Of a DNA stretch of 7,440 nucleotides, positions 1-6,315 are shown piece after piece. A model generated the notes under the pieces. It had not been told where the DNA came from, did not search any database, and worked only from the letters and a program-made list of their open reading frames with translations. The DNA is from Bacteroidota bacterium. Lineage in GTDB: Bacteria > Bacteroidota > Ignavibacteria > UBA10030 > UBA6906. The stretch lies in assembly GCA_003541875.1 (NCBI GenBank), contig DPLS01000167.1, positions 1 to 7,440 of the forward strand, given 5' to 3'. Position numbers and translations under genes: made by a program. Numbering within the stretch: the first letter of the stretch is position 1; each line of letters opens with the position of its first letter.

Positions 1-1
1 G

Positions 2-541
2 CTACCGTTGTCGCTCGAACGTTCTTACGAGGTCGTGCTGCGGCCCCTGTTCGCGTGAATGGCAAGCCATGCAGCCGGCCCCCTTTCGAGTGAGAGAGAT
101 GTGGGAAGTACCGTCGGGTTGGAATTCGGCCCATAGCCAGCCGTTGCCTGCAAGAGGATTCTTACTGTCTTTGTACATAACTGCGTAGAGCGTTGTCTGA
201 CCGCCAGAAATAATCTGTTTGAAGATGACCGAGCCCTCGGGAAAGACAGATCCTTCCGGAAACCGCCCGTTCTGCAACACGCCGGACGCCTTTCCATTGA
301 TTCTCACGCTTACAAGTGGCTGGTGTGCGGTTGAGCCATTCAATGTCCCACTTGTTATCGAATCCGCCCGAGGAAACAAGAGGTACGAAGAGAACGGATC
401 GATCTGGGTAATATGCCGGAACAGTTCAGAGTCAGACGATATCGGCACGGTAGCCCGAACTTCGTTTCCCTGATCCCTGCACGAGATGACTATGCTGAGT
501 GGACATGCCATTGACAGCACTAGCTTCCAAATGGTTTTCAA
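2..541 (-). CDS. Cytochrome P460-like c-type haem lipoprotein
   Basis: A 179-residue secreted protein. The start chosen is a TTG (plus-strand CAA at 539-541): it has GAGAGG six bases upstream and gives a compact signal peptide beginning KTIWK, then a hydrophobic stretch and a lipobox VISC with the lipidated Cys at residue 21. An ATG 39 bases upstream (578-580) gives 192 residues but has no ribosome binding site and an awkward charged leader. Near the C-terminus, CMACH (157-161) is a CxxCH covalent haem site. The preceding pattern (FPEGSV, YAVMYKDS, GNGWLWAEF) and the C-terminal haem position resemble the cytochrome P460/c'-beta family. Those proteins bind a single haem in the periplasm and act on hydroxylamine or bind NO; the substrate here cannot be told. 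It is the last gene of the minus-strand group, 63 bases after the thioesterase. The hexapeptide FPEGSV occurs twice in tandem. Family assignment is fairly confident; function is not. Confidence 0.78.
   Translation of the reverse strand: MKTIWKLVLSMACPLSIVISCRDQGNEVRATVPISSDSELFRHITQIDPFSSYLLFPRADSITSGTLNGSTAHQPLVSVRINGKASGVLQNGRFPEGSVFPEGSVIFKQIISGGQTTLYAVMYKDSKNPLAGNGWLWAEFQPDGTSHISLTRKGAGCMACHSREQGPQHDLVRTFERQR
227..262 (-). repeat. Tandem 18-base duplication encoding FPEGSV twice
   Basis: Two adjacent 18-base units in the P460-like gene each encode FPEGSV. They differ at several synonymous positions, so the duplication is old rather than a sequencing artefact. It adds six residues just before the VIFKQI strand of the haem domain. 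Confidence 0.75.
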
Positions 542-547
542 ATGTTT

Positions 548-553
548 CCTCTC
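548..553 (-). promoter_or_regulatory. Ribosome binding site deciding a TTG start
   Basis: Reading the minus strand, GAGAGG lies six bases upstream of the TTG at 541-539. The in-frame ATG at 580-578 has no purine-rich tract before it. This site therefore favours the TTG, which also yields a normal lipoprotein signal peptide. Confidence 0.65.
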
Positions 554-604
554 TTGATTGCCCACTCCAGCCTCACTCATTTCTGTGCCGAAACTTATGG
601 CGCG

Positions 605-1021
605 CTACTCCATAAACTGAGCGTACTGTTGTATCACTCGATCGGGAATCGGGACGGCACGCCCGCTCTTTGAGTCGATCATCGTATTCAGAAAGTACCC
701 TTCAGCCGAGAGCTTCATCCCCTTCTTCTTGAAGATCTGAAAGCCCACCTTCACGTCGCTCTTCTCTACAGAATCAAGCCATGTGCGAACGACGATAGGT
801 TCAATATTCAGTGAACGTTTGAATTCAATGAAACAGGCTTTAACCACCCACACCCATCCCTGCGAGAGAAAATCGTCCATGGACATTCCGTAACAACGAC
901 CCATCTGATCGTACCTGGCAAACAGCACGTAGTCAAGATACTTAGAATTGTGGACGTGGTTGTTCATATCAATATCGTCCGGGCGGACAATGAGTTCGGT
1001 GTCGAAGCGTCTGTAGGACAT
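605..1021 (-). CDS. Acyl-CoA thioesterase, hotdog fold (4HBT/YbgC-FadM type)
   Basis: A complete 138-residue protein, the usual length for a single hotdog domain. The N-terminal segment VRPDDIDMNNHVHNSKY (12-28) carries the family pattern of an Asp (D16 or D18; D18 best fits the catalytic position) followed by N-x-H-V and a conserved Tyr at the start of the central helix. The rest alternates strands as expected (VKACFIEFKRSL, IVVRTWLDSV, VKVGFQIFKK). Such enzymes hydrolyse acyl-CoA or related thioesters in the cytoplasm, usually as dimers or tetramers. Chain length cannot be read from the sequence. The ATG at 1021-1019 has no good Shine-Dalgarno sequence; the protein start MSYRRFDTEL is nonetheless normal for the family. 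It sits between the transporter (78 bases upstream) and the P460-like gene. Confidence 0.85.
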   Translation of the reverse strand: MSYRRFDTELIVRPDDIDMNNHVHNSKYLDYVLFARYDQMGRCYGMSMDDFLSQGWVWVVKACFIEFKRSLNIEPIVVRTWLDSVEKSDVKVGFQIFKKKGMKLSAEGYFLNTMIDSKSGRAVPIPDRVIQQYAQFME

Positions 1022-1099
1022 GGTCAGGAATTCGTTCCCAGATTGTTGTTTATTCTCTTGATATCAGGACGGGGGACCTACGCAGTGTCTATCTTGACA

Positions 1100-2410
1100 C
1101 TATGCGACAGCTCCCTTGCCACCATCGAGTCGCTTCACCACCGACGTATAAATAAACAGCGCTATCGCCGAGACCGAACCAACTGCGGTGAAGTAGTACC
1201 AGATGTAGTTCGCGTTGTCATACGCATGGACGAGTCGATCCGAAGTTAGCGTTTGGGGATCGGGACAATAGATGTCGAGCAAATAGCCTGAGAGACCAAA
1301 GCCAAGCAGCGTCGCAAAGAACGAGTGCAGGTGTCCAAAGCCAAGATACATTCCCTCTTGTCCTTTCGGCGCTTGCAGTGAGAAGAACTCCAGGTACCGA
1401 GGAGAAATGAAACATTCCGCCAACCCCTGCAGCACGATACCGGCGATGAGCATGATCGTGATAGGATGCGCGTGAACAAGGCCAAAGATAGAAATAGATG
1501 AGCCGAGCATTCCCTCCAATGTCGGACTCGACGCCATGCACAGCGCCGAAAACGGCATCAACAACATCCCAACGCCAATCGATGTGATGGCCTTGACTCT
1601 CTTCATCAGGCTGGTAATAAGCACAACGAATGTTACCACCACCAGCGGATTGACGTTGGCGATCCATTCCGGTCTTGCGTGCTCTCCGACAGTACGGATA
1701 ACGTACTTTGGCATGGTGGCATACATCTGGAACTGGATCATCCAGAAGCCAGCCACGATGAGAATCAGCACAAGCAATCGCATGTTGCTCACCACCCGAA
1801 CAAAGCCATCCCACACCTCACGAAGTCCCTTCCCCTCCCCATGCATGTCGACATTCCTATAGAAGAGGAATGCCGTCACAAGAGCAAGAAGCGTCATCGC
1901 GGCAGAGTAATAGTTGATCGACTCAAGGCCAAGGTTGATGCGAAGAGGATAGGCAATTGTTTTCCCGGTAAACGAACCAACATTCACCATTCCGTAGAAA
2001 ATGGAGAACGCTCGTGCTCTCGTGTCGGTAGTGGAAGTTTTCGCAACCGTACCGGTGATGATCGACTTGATGAACGATCCACCAAACATCAGCACAACAA
2101 TAGCCGGGAGTACGGTGGATTTGTACGGCAGTGCGCCCAGCGTGAAGTATCCGATGGTCAACAAAGCAAACGCGAGAATGATGGCATTACGAAATCCTAT
2201 CTTGTCTGCCAGAGCCCCGGTGAACGGAGGAAGGAAGTACAGGCCTGCAGCAAAAACGCCCCCGATCCAGGCGGCATTGATGTCGCTGAATCCAACTACA
2301 TTTGTCAGATATAGCGTGATGGCAATGAATACCGCATAGTACGCCGCACGCTCGAATAGCTCAACGATATTGGCCGTCCAAAACGCTCGAGGGAATTTCC
2401 AGGTTGACAT
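1100..2410 (-). CDS. Major facilitator transporter, POT (PTR2)-like
   Basis: A 436-residue integral membrane protein with about twelve hydrophobic helices (roughly 11-36, 46-64, 75-94, 98-120, 133-155, 165-184, 211-233, 253-270, 274-293, 316-336, 360-382, 403-425). Helix 1 contains E17-L-F-E20-R21 followed by AAYY, matching the ExxER proton-coupling motif of proton-dependent oligopeptide transporters. The loop after helix 2 reads GALADKIGFR (65-74), the general MFS motif A. Helix 10 and its loop read AECFISPRYL and LQAPKGQEGMYLG (331-347), matching the POT pattern with a conserved Glu, an SP pair and an AP pair. Bacterial POTs generally have two extra helices in the middle; there is no room for them here, so this is a short relative whose substrate may differ. 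It lies 62 bases after larE. The Shine-Dalgarno sequence is weak (AAAGAAAG). Confidence 0.8.
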   Translation of the reverse strand: MSTWKFPRAFWTANIVELFERAAYYAVFIAITLYLTNVVGFSDINAAWIGGVFAAGLYFLPPFTGALADKIGFRNAIILAFALLTIGYFTLGALPYKSTVLPAIVVLMFGGSFIKSIITGTVAKTSTTDTRARAFSIFYGMVNVGSFTGKTIAYPLRINLGLESINYYSAAMTLLALVTAFLFYRNVDMHGEGKGLREVWDGFVRVVSNMRLLVLILIVAGFWMIQFQMYATMPKYVIRTVGEHARPEWIANVNPLVVVTFVVLITSLMKRVKAITSIGVGMLLMPFSALCMASSPTLEGMLGSSISIFGLVHAHPITIMLIAGIVLQGLAECFISPRYLEFFSLQAPKGQEGMYLGFGHLHSFFATLLGFGLSGYLLDIYCPDPQTLTSDRLVHAYDNANYIWYYFTAVGSVSAIALFIYTSVVKRLDGGKGAVA

Positions 2411-2472
2411 CGAAATGTCTTTCTTTGAGATGGAAAGGGAGAAGCGAAGGTTGCCGCAATTCAGAATCCGGT

Positions 2473-3318
2473 TTAGGCAGAATACTGCAGCTTCAACTCA
2501 ACGGGCAGCGCCTCGTTCATTGAGCCCGTACGGTATCCCTGCAAGTCGAGTGTGATATAGGTGAATCCGAGATCCTTCATCTGCTGCACAACCCGCGTTC
2601 GGAGATTATCATCCATCAGGCGTTTGATCTCGTCCTGTCCAACTTCGATGCGCGCGGTACGCTCATCATGAAACCGAACCCTGAAGTGACGGAAGCCCAG
2701 GTCTCGGAGAAACGTCTCTGCATTATCCACCCTTGTCAGGTTCTCTTTCGTGATGCCCATCCCGTACGGGAAACGAGATGAGAGGCAGGCAAACGCGGGC
2801 TTGTCCCAGGTTGGCAGCCCGAGGTGCTTCGATAACTCCCGAACATCCGCCTTGCTAAACCTGGCTTCAAGAAGAGGCGAACGCACGTTTCCTTCGGACT
2901 TCGCTCGCATCCCGGGACGGAAGTCGCCAATGTCGTCGGTGATTGTGCCGTCAGCAATCCACGCGAGACCTTCCCGCTCCGCTATGTCGCCGAGCTTCCC
3001 AAACAATTCTGTCTTACAATAATAACATCGATCTGGCGGATTCTCCTGGAACTTGATGACATCCGTCTCTTCCGTATTCACCACAACATAGCGGGCACCG
3101 ATTGTCTCGGCAAGAGCGACGGCTTCCTCAAACTCTCGGGTGGGATAGGTCTCTGAACGCCCAATCATCGCAACGGCCCGTGAGCCCAGCACATCTATCG
3201 CGACTTTTACAAGCAACGTGCTGTCAACGCCACCGGAATATCCGACGGCAACGCTCTCCATCTCCCGCAAGATGGATTGCAGGTGGTCGTACTTCCCTTC
3301 AACAGTTTGAGGAATCAT
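2473..3318 (-). CDS. larE: LarE-type ATP-dependent sulfur transferase
   Basis: A 281-residue cytoplasmic enzyme of the PP-loop ATP pyrophosphatase family, of usual LarE length. The ATP-binding loop SGGVDST is at 28-34. The LarE sulfur-donor region DKPAFACLSSRFPYG (172-186) contains Cys178, equivalent to the sacrificial Cys of Lactiplantibacillus LarE. A CxxC pair, RCYYCK (C98, C101), gives the three-cysteine set found in LarE proteins that hold a [4Fe-4S] cluster. LarE adenylates the carboxylates of a pyridinium dicarboxylate mononucleotide and converts them to thioacids, making the nickel-pincer cofactor of lactate racemase and relatives (LarA). No larA, larB or larC is in the window. The ATG has AGGAG five bases upstream (plus strand 3324-3328). 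A terminator separates it from the TPR gene; the transporter follows. Related PP-loop enzymes are unlikely alternatives because the ACLSSRFPYG segment is diagnostic. Confidence 0.92.
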   Translation of the reverse strand: MIPQTVEGKYDHLQSILREMESVAVGYSGGVDSTLLVKVAIDVLGSRAVAMIGRSETYPTREFEEAVALAETIGARYVVVNTEETDVIKFQENPPDRCYYCKTELFGKLGDIAEREGLAWIADGTITDDIGDFRPGMRAKSEGNVRSPLLEARFSKADVRELSKHLGLPTWDKPAFACLSSRFPYGMGITKENLTRVDNAETFLRDLGFRHFRVRFHDERTARIEVGQDEIKRLMDDNLRTRVVQQMKDLGFTYITLDLQGYRTGSMNEALPVELKLQYSA

Positions 3319-3335
3319 TCATGCTCCTGCGCAAC

Positions 3336-3376
3336 AATCAAATAAAATCCCGCCACCACCATTCGTAGGACGGGAT
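3336..3376 (-). terminator. Rho-independent terminator after the TPR gene
   Basis: On the minus strand ATCCCGTC (3376-3369) pairs with GGCGGGAT (3354-3347), giving an eight-pair stem with one G-U pair. The loop is about 14 bases and the stem is followed directly by TTTTATTTGATT. It lies 48 bases past the TPR stop and ends some 20 bases before the larE start codon. It should end the TPR transcript; being so close to larE it could also limit read-through into that gene. Confidence 0.6.
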
Positions 3377-3423
3377 ACGACACAAACGCCTGCCACAGCA
3401 CTCATCGCTCGTTGCGACAGAGA

Positions 3424-4842
3424 CTATCTACTCAACAGTTTCTTAAATTCCTTCAGCGAGCGGACGCCTGGAAACTCCTGCTCGAAATCCTTTCGCTTCT
3501 CCGGGTTCAACTGGAACGACTGCTTCAACGATTCAATTGCATCGAACGTCCGGTTGAGCAAGAGCAGGACCTTCGCCCTCGTGTAGTATGAATCCGCACA
3601 GCAAGGGTTTGCCTCAATGGATTTTTCAAACGCCCTGAGTGACTGTTTGTAGTACCCAAGCTCAAGTAGCGTCTCCCCATAGTCCAGCCAGGCTTCCGCG
3701 TTCATCGGCTCCAGCTTTGTGATCATCCGGTAACATATTAGGGACTCCCGCATCCTGCCCATATTGTACAGCAAATCGGCCTTTGCATACCAGAGTTCCG
3801 GGTACTCTTTGCAGAGGGAGAGTGCTCTATTGTAGTCGCCCAAGGCTTTGCGGTATTGTTCCAGCGAATCGTAGCAACTTCCACGGCCGAAAAATGATTC
3901 GTAATGTTCAGGATCGTACCGGATTGCCTGGGTGAAACACTTCGCCGCTTCTTCGTACTCACCAAGCTCTTCGTAGGCATTGCCGAGATTATGCCACGCA
4001 GGCACATCTTTTTCATCCAGCCGGAGCGTTTCTTTGTAGCACCGCAGCGCCTCCTGAAGCCGACCCATATTTGCATAGGCGTTCCCTTTGTTGTACCAGG
4101 CGGCGGGGAAATGCTCATGAATTGCAAGGGCCATGTCATAGCTCTCAATGGCACGGCTGTACATCACCATTCGGTTGAGAACAATTCCTCGATTGTACCA
4201 TGCGTTGTAGTTGTACGGATCGAGCTTCAAGTGCTCATCATAGCACTTCAGGGCTTCATCGGGTCTATCAAGGTAGTCGTAGCAATAGCCCAGTTCATAC
4301 CAAGCATCGCGATTGTTGGAGTTGCTCTCGAGGAGAAATCGGAAGATGCGAACCGCCTCTTCAAACTGACCGGATTTCTCGAGAGTGATCGACTTGTTGA
4401 ACAGGGCGTCTTCGTTGGAAGGATCGACTTCGAGTGCTTGTTCGAAACACTTAAGGGCTTCCTCGGTTCGTCCAAGGTCGTCAAGGGTAATACCTTTGTT
4501 GATAAGAAGCTCGGGGTCAACCGGGTTGAGGTGGAGGGCTCGTTCAAAACACTCCAGGGCCTCTTCGTGCTTGAAGAGATTATTCAGAACGAGGCCTTTG
4601 CGTTGCCAAGCATCGGCACTGTATGGGATACGGTCAAGAAGCTGGTTGACAAAGTGAAGAGCGTCCTCAAACTTCTCCCTCTCGTAACAATAGTTCACCA
4701 ACTCTTCGAGAGCCTCGGCACTGGAAACACCCGATGTGCCGTCCTTGAGCATATCCTTGAAACGGTTAAGCTCTTCGTCGGCTTTCTTCCCTTCCTCGTT
4801 CTCGGTGTCTTCGTCGTTGTCCCAGAAATCAAGTATGCCCAT
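3424..4842 (-). CDS. Cytosolic protein of twelve tandem TPR repeats
   Basis: A 472-residue protein. After an acidic, low-complexity N-terminus (MGILDFWDNDEDTENEEG, about 1-43), residues 44-451 divide exactly into twelve 34-residue tetratricopeptide repeats with no insertion or gap, then a basic 21-residue tail rich in Lys and Arg. Units show the TPR consensus: W/Y-x-x-G/K at helix A, Y/L-x-x-G-x-x-x-E-A at the turn, A-L-x-C-F/Y-x-x-A-L in helix B, then x-P at the unit end. There is no signal peptide or membrane helix, so it should be a cytoplasmic scaffold that binds other proteins. No enzymatic domain is present and the partner is unknown. The ATG has AGAGGA four bases upstream. It is transcribed divergently from yggS and ends before a terminator, so it is probably monocistronic. 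The several Cys residues (for example CC in repeat 11) are a minor oddity. Confidence 0.9.
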   Translation of the reverse strand: MGILDFWDNDEDTENEEGKKADEELNRFKDMLKDGTSGVSSAEALEELVNYCYEREKFEDALHFVNQLLDRIPYSADAWQRKGLVLNNLFKHEEALECFERALHLNPVDPELLINKGITLDDLGRTEEALKCFEQALEVDPSNEDALFNKSITLEKSGQFEEAVRIFRFLLESNSNNRDAWYELGYCYDYLDRPDEALKCYDEHLKLDPYNYNAWYNRGIVLNRMVMYSRAIESYDMALAIHEHFPAAWYNKGNAYANMGRLQEALRCYKETLRLDEKDVPAWHNLGNAYEELGEYEEAAKCFTQAIRYDPEHYESFFGRGSCYDSLEQYRKALGDYNRALSLCKEYPELWYAKADLLYNMGRMRESLICYRMITKLEPMNAEAWLDYGETLLELGYYKQSLRAFEKSIEANPCCADSYYTRAKVLLLLNRTFDAIESLKQSFQLNPEKRKDFEQEFPGVRSLKEFKKLLSR

Positions 4843-4990
4843 TCGGTCCTCTTACGGTAGTCGACACAACATGAGACATGACTTCTCCTCTTCTCGGAAG
4901 CCAAGTAAATCAAAAATCAACCCTAAGTCAAGAAAGACCGGAATGGCAATGAAATGCAGAGATGCTAATGTCGAGATGCGCCATTTTGAA

Positions 4991-5019
4991 TTGATTTTAA
5001 GACACCATTCGTTTATATT
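4991..5019 (+). promoter_or_regulatory. Candidate sigma-70 type promoter for yggS
   Basis: TTGATT (4991-4996) and TATATT (5014-5019) are separated by exactly 17 bases in the most AT-rich part of the divergent spacer. They match the -35 and -10 consensus at four and five of six positions. Transcription would begin near 5026, only about ten bases before the yggS ATG. The rest of the spacer (4843-4990) holds the TPR gene's ribosome binding site and no promoter I can defend for that gene. Confidence 0.45.
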
Positions 5020-5035
5020 ATTCGTCCAGTTTTCG

Positions 5036-5731
5036 ATGATCGCGACTAATATAGAGCAAACCAAGGATCGGATAGCCAGACGATGTGCAAAAGTCGGGCG
5101 GGATCCTTCTGATATAGTTCTTTTGGCGGTGAGCAAAACTTTTTCAGCAGCAGATGTTGCTGAAACGGTTCGCCGCGGTGTTGTTGACGTGGGCGAGAAT
5201 TATGTCCAGGAGCTTTTGGAGAAACGGTCCGCTCTCAACAATGACCAAATCCGCTGGCACTTCATCGGTCACCTGCAATCGAACAAGGTCAAATATGTCA
5301 TCGAGTGGATCTCTTTAATCCACGCCGTAGATTCCGAGAAGCTGGCAAGCGAGATTAGTATTAGGAGCGGACGCGCGGGACGAGTTGTTGACATCCTGCT
5401 CGAAGTGAATACTACAGGAGAGGAATCGAAATTCGGCCTGCGGCCTGAAATCACGGTCGAATTTGTGAAGCGGTTGGCTGAACTAAAGAACATCAACATT
5501 GCCGGGCTAATGACCATGGGACCATTCCTTCCAGATCCGGAAGGCTCCCGCCCGATGTTCCGGCAGTTGAGACTACTGCGAGACGAGATCGCTGGGCTGA
5601 ACCAGCCAAATGTCTCGATGAAGCATCTATCGATGGGGATGACGGGAGATTTCGAGGTTGCAATTGACGAGGGGGCAACAATACTCCGGTTGGGCACAGC
5701 AATTTTTGGATCAAGACAGAAGGCTCATTAA
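5036..5731 (+). CDS. yggS: YggS/PLPBP pyridoxal phosphate homeostasis protein
   Basis: A 231-residue single-domain PLP-binding protein of normal family length, with the alanine-racemase-like TIM barrel fold. The PLP lysine is K34 in LLAVSKTFS. Other family landmarks follow in order: VGENYVQE, WHFIGHLQSNKVK, HAVDSEKLA, LLEVNTTGEESKFG, GLMTMGPF, and the phosphate-binding C-terminus HLSMGMTGDFEVAIDEGATILRLG (split here by the usual S to T change after MGM). The family buffers free PLP and affects amino acid and vitamin B6 balance; it has no known catalytic reaction. The start is the first Met that gives the standard N-terminus; the open frame runs 300 bases further upstream, but that part overlaps the TPR gene and is non-homologous. 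There is no Shine-Dalgarno sequence before the ATG. In Gram-positive bacteria the orthologue (ylmE) sits upstream of divIVA, as here, 35 bases away. Confidence 0.95.
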   Translation: MIATNIEQTKDRIARRCAKVGRDPSDIVLLAVSKTFSAADVAETVRRGVVDVGENYVQELLEKRSALNNDQIRWHFIGHLQSNKVKYVIEWISLIHAVDSEKLASEISIRSGRAGRVVDILLEVNTTGEESKFGLRPEITVEFVKRLAELKNINIAGLMTMGPFLPDPEGSRPMFRQLRLLRDEIAGLNQPNVSMKHLSMGMTGDFEVAIDEGATILRLGTAIFGSRQKAH

Positions 5732-5766
5732 GCGCCGGGGGTACACGCTCCACACAGGAGGCAATC

Positions 5767-6315
5767 ATGAAACTTACGCCACTGGATATCAAGAAGCAGG
5801 AATTCAAGAAGGCGATGCGCGGCTACGACCCGGTCGAAGTCGACACATTCATGGACATGATGGCAAACGAGTTTGAAGAGGTTCTAAGGCAACAGAAGGA
5901 TACGCGTGACAAAGTGGTGGAAGTGGAAACCCAACTGAAGGACTACAGGCAGATCGAGAAAACGCTGCAGCAGACTCTGCTCCAGGCCCAGGAGGCCACC
6001 TCAAAGACCTACGAATCTGCACGACGGGAAGCAGATTTGATCACGCGTGAAGCCGAGATGAAGGCGTCGAAGCTGCTCGAACAGGCGAACGCAGAACATA
6101 ACAAGCTCAATCAGGAAATAAGTCAGCTAAGGGCAAAAAGGGAATCGCTGATCGGACGGATGCGCGTGTTGCTCAGTTCAGAACTTGACCTCATCAAGGC
6201 CCTTGAGATGGGCGGCGACATCCTGGAGAACGGCCATGGCTCACAGGGTACAGGGAAAGACTCCATCCATCTGGACGAGATCTTGAAGACGATCGACAAT
6301 GACAGAACTCCGTAA
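5767..6315 (+). CDS. divIVA: DivIVA-domain coiled-coil protein
   Basis: A 182-residue protein. Residues 1-45 match the DivIVA N-terminal membrane-binding domain: MKLTPLDI, EFKKAMRGYDPVEVDTFM, then E-x-V-L-R. The RGYD motif and R18 are kept, but the residue equivalent to the membrane-inserting Phe17 of Bacillus DivIVA is Met17. Residues about 35-135 are a charged heptad-rich coiled coil (QLKDYRQIEKTLQQTLLQAQ; LLEQANAEHNKLNQEISQLR), and a Gly-rich linker leads to a short acidic tail. DivIVA proteins form oligomers that sense curved membrane and organise division or polar growth. A perfect AGGAGG (5756-5761) lies five bases before the ATG, the strongest ribosome binding site in the window. The last 17 bases overlap the phosphorylase gene. 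Its role in what appears to be a Gram-negative lineage is not established by the sequence. Confidence 0.93.
   Translation: MKLTPLDIKKQEFKKAMRGYDPVEVDTFMDMMANEFEEVLRQQKDTRDKVVEVETQLKDYRQIEKTLQQTLLQAQEATSKTYESARREADLITREAEMKASKLLEQANAEHNKLNQEISQLRAKRESLIGRMRVLLSSELDLIKALEMGGDILENGHGSQGTGKDSIHLDEILKTIDNDRTP

Noticed and set aside
1059..1066. Palindrome TGATATCA upstream of the thioesterase
   Set aside because: Eight bases with one flanking mismatch is expected by chance in a 7 kb window; no second copy supports an operator.
1084..1101. Perfect six-base inverted repeat AGTGTC/GACACT at the transporter stop codon
   Set aside because: The stem is short and AT-containing, with no T-run after it on the minus strand, so it is not a convincing terminator.
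1218..1814. Minus-strand open frame of 198 codons within the transporter gene
   Set aside because: It is a frame-shifted shadow of the transporter on the same strand, Cys/Trp/His-rich and without any domain; the transporter frame is intact.
1679..2314. Plus-strand open frame of 211 codons opposite the transporter
   Set aside because: Composition is typical of an antisense shadow of a membrane protein gene, with no motif and no ribosome binding site.
3904..4860. Long plus-strand open frame of 318 codons opposite the TPR gene
   Set aside because: It is antisense to a clear TPR gene, has low-complexity Val/Leu/Phe-rich content with no recognisable domain, and arises from the repeated codon pattern of the TPR units.
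4926..4931. TTGACT on the minus strand as a -35 box for the TPR gene
   Set aside because: No acceptable -10 box occurs 16 to 18 bases downstream (TTACTT is too poor), so I do not call a promoter.
4736..5035. N-terminal extension of the yggS reading frame
   Set aside because: It overlaps the start of the TPR gene on the other strand, is Ser/Lys-rich with no homology to YggS, and the family start matches the Met at 5036.
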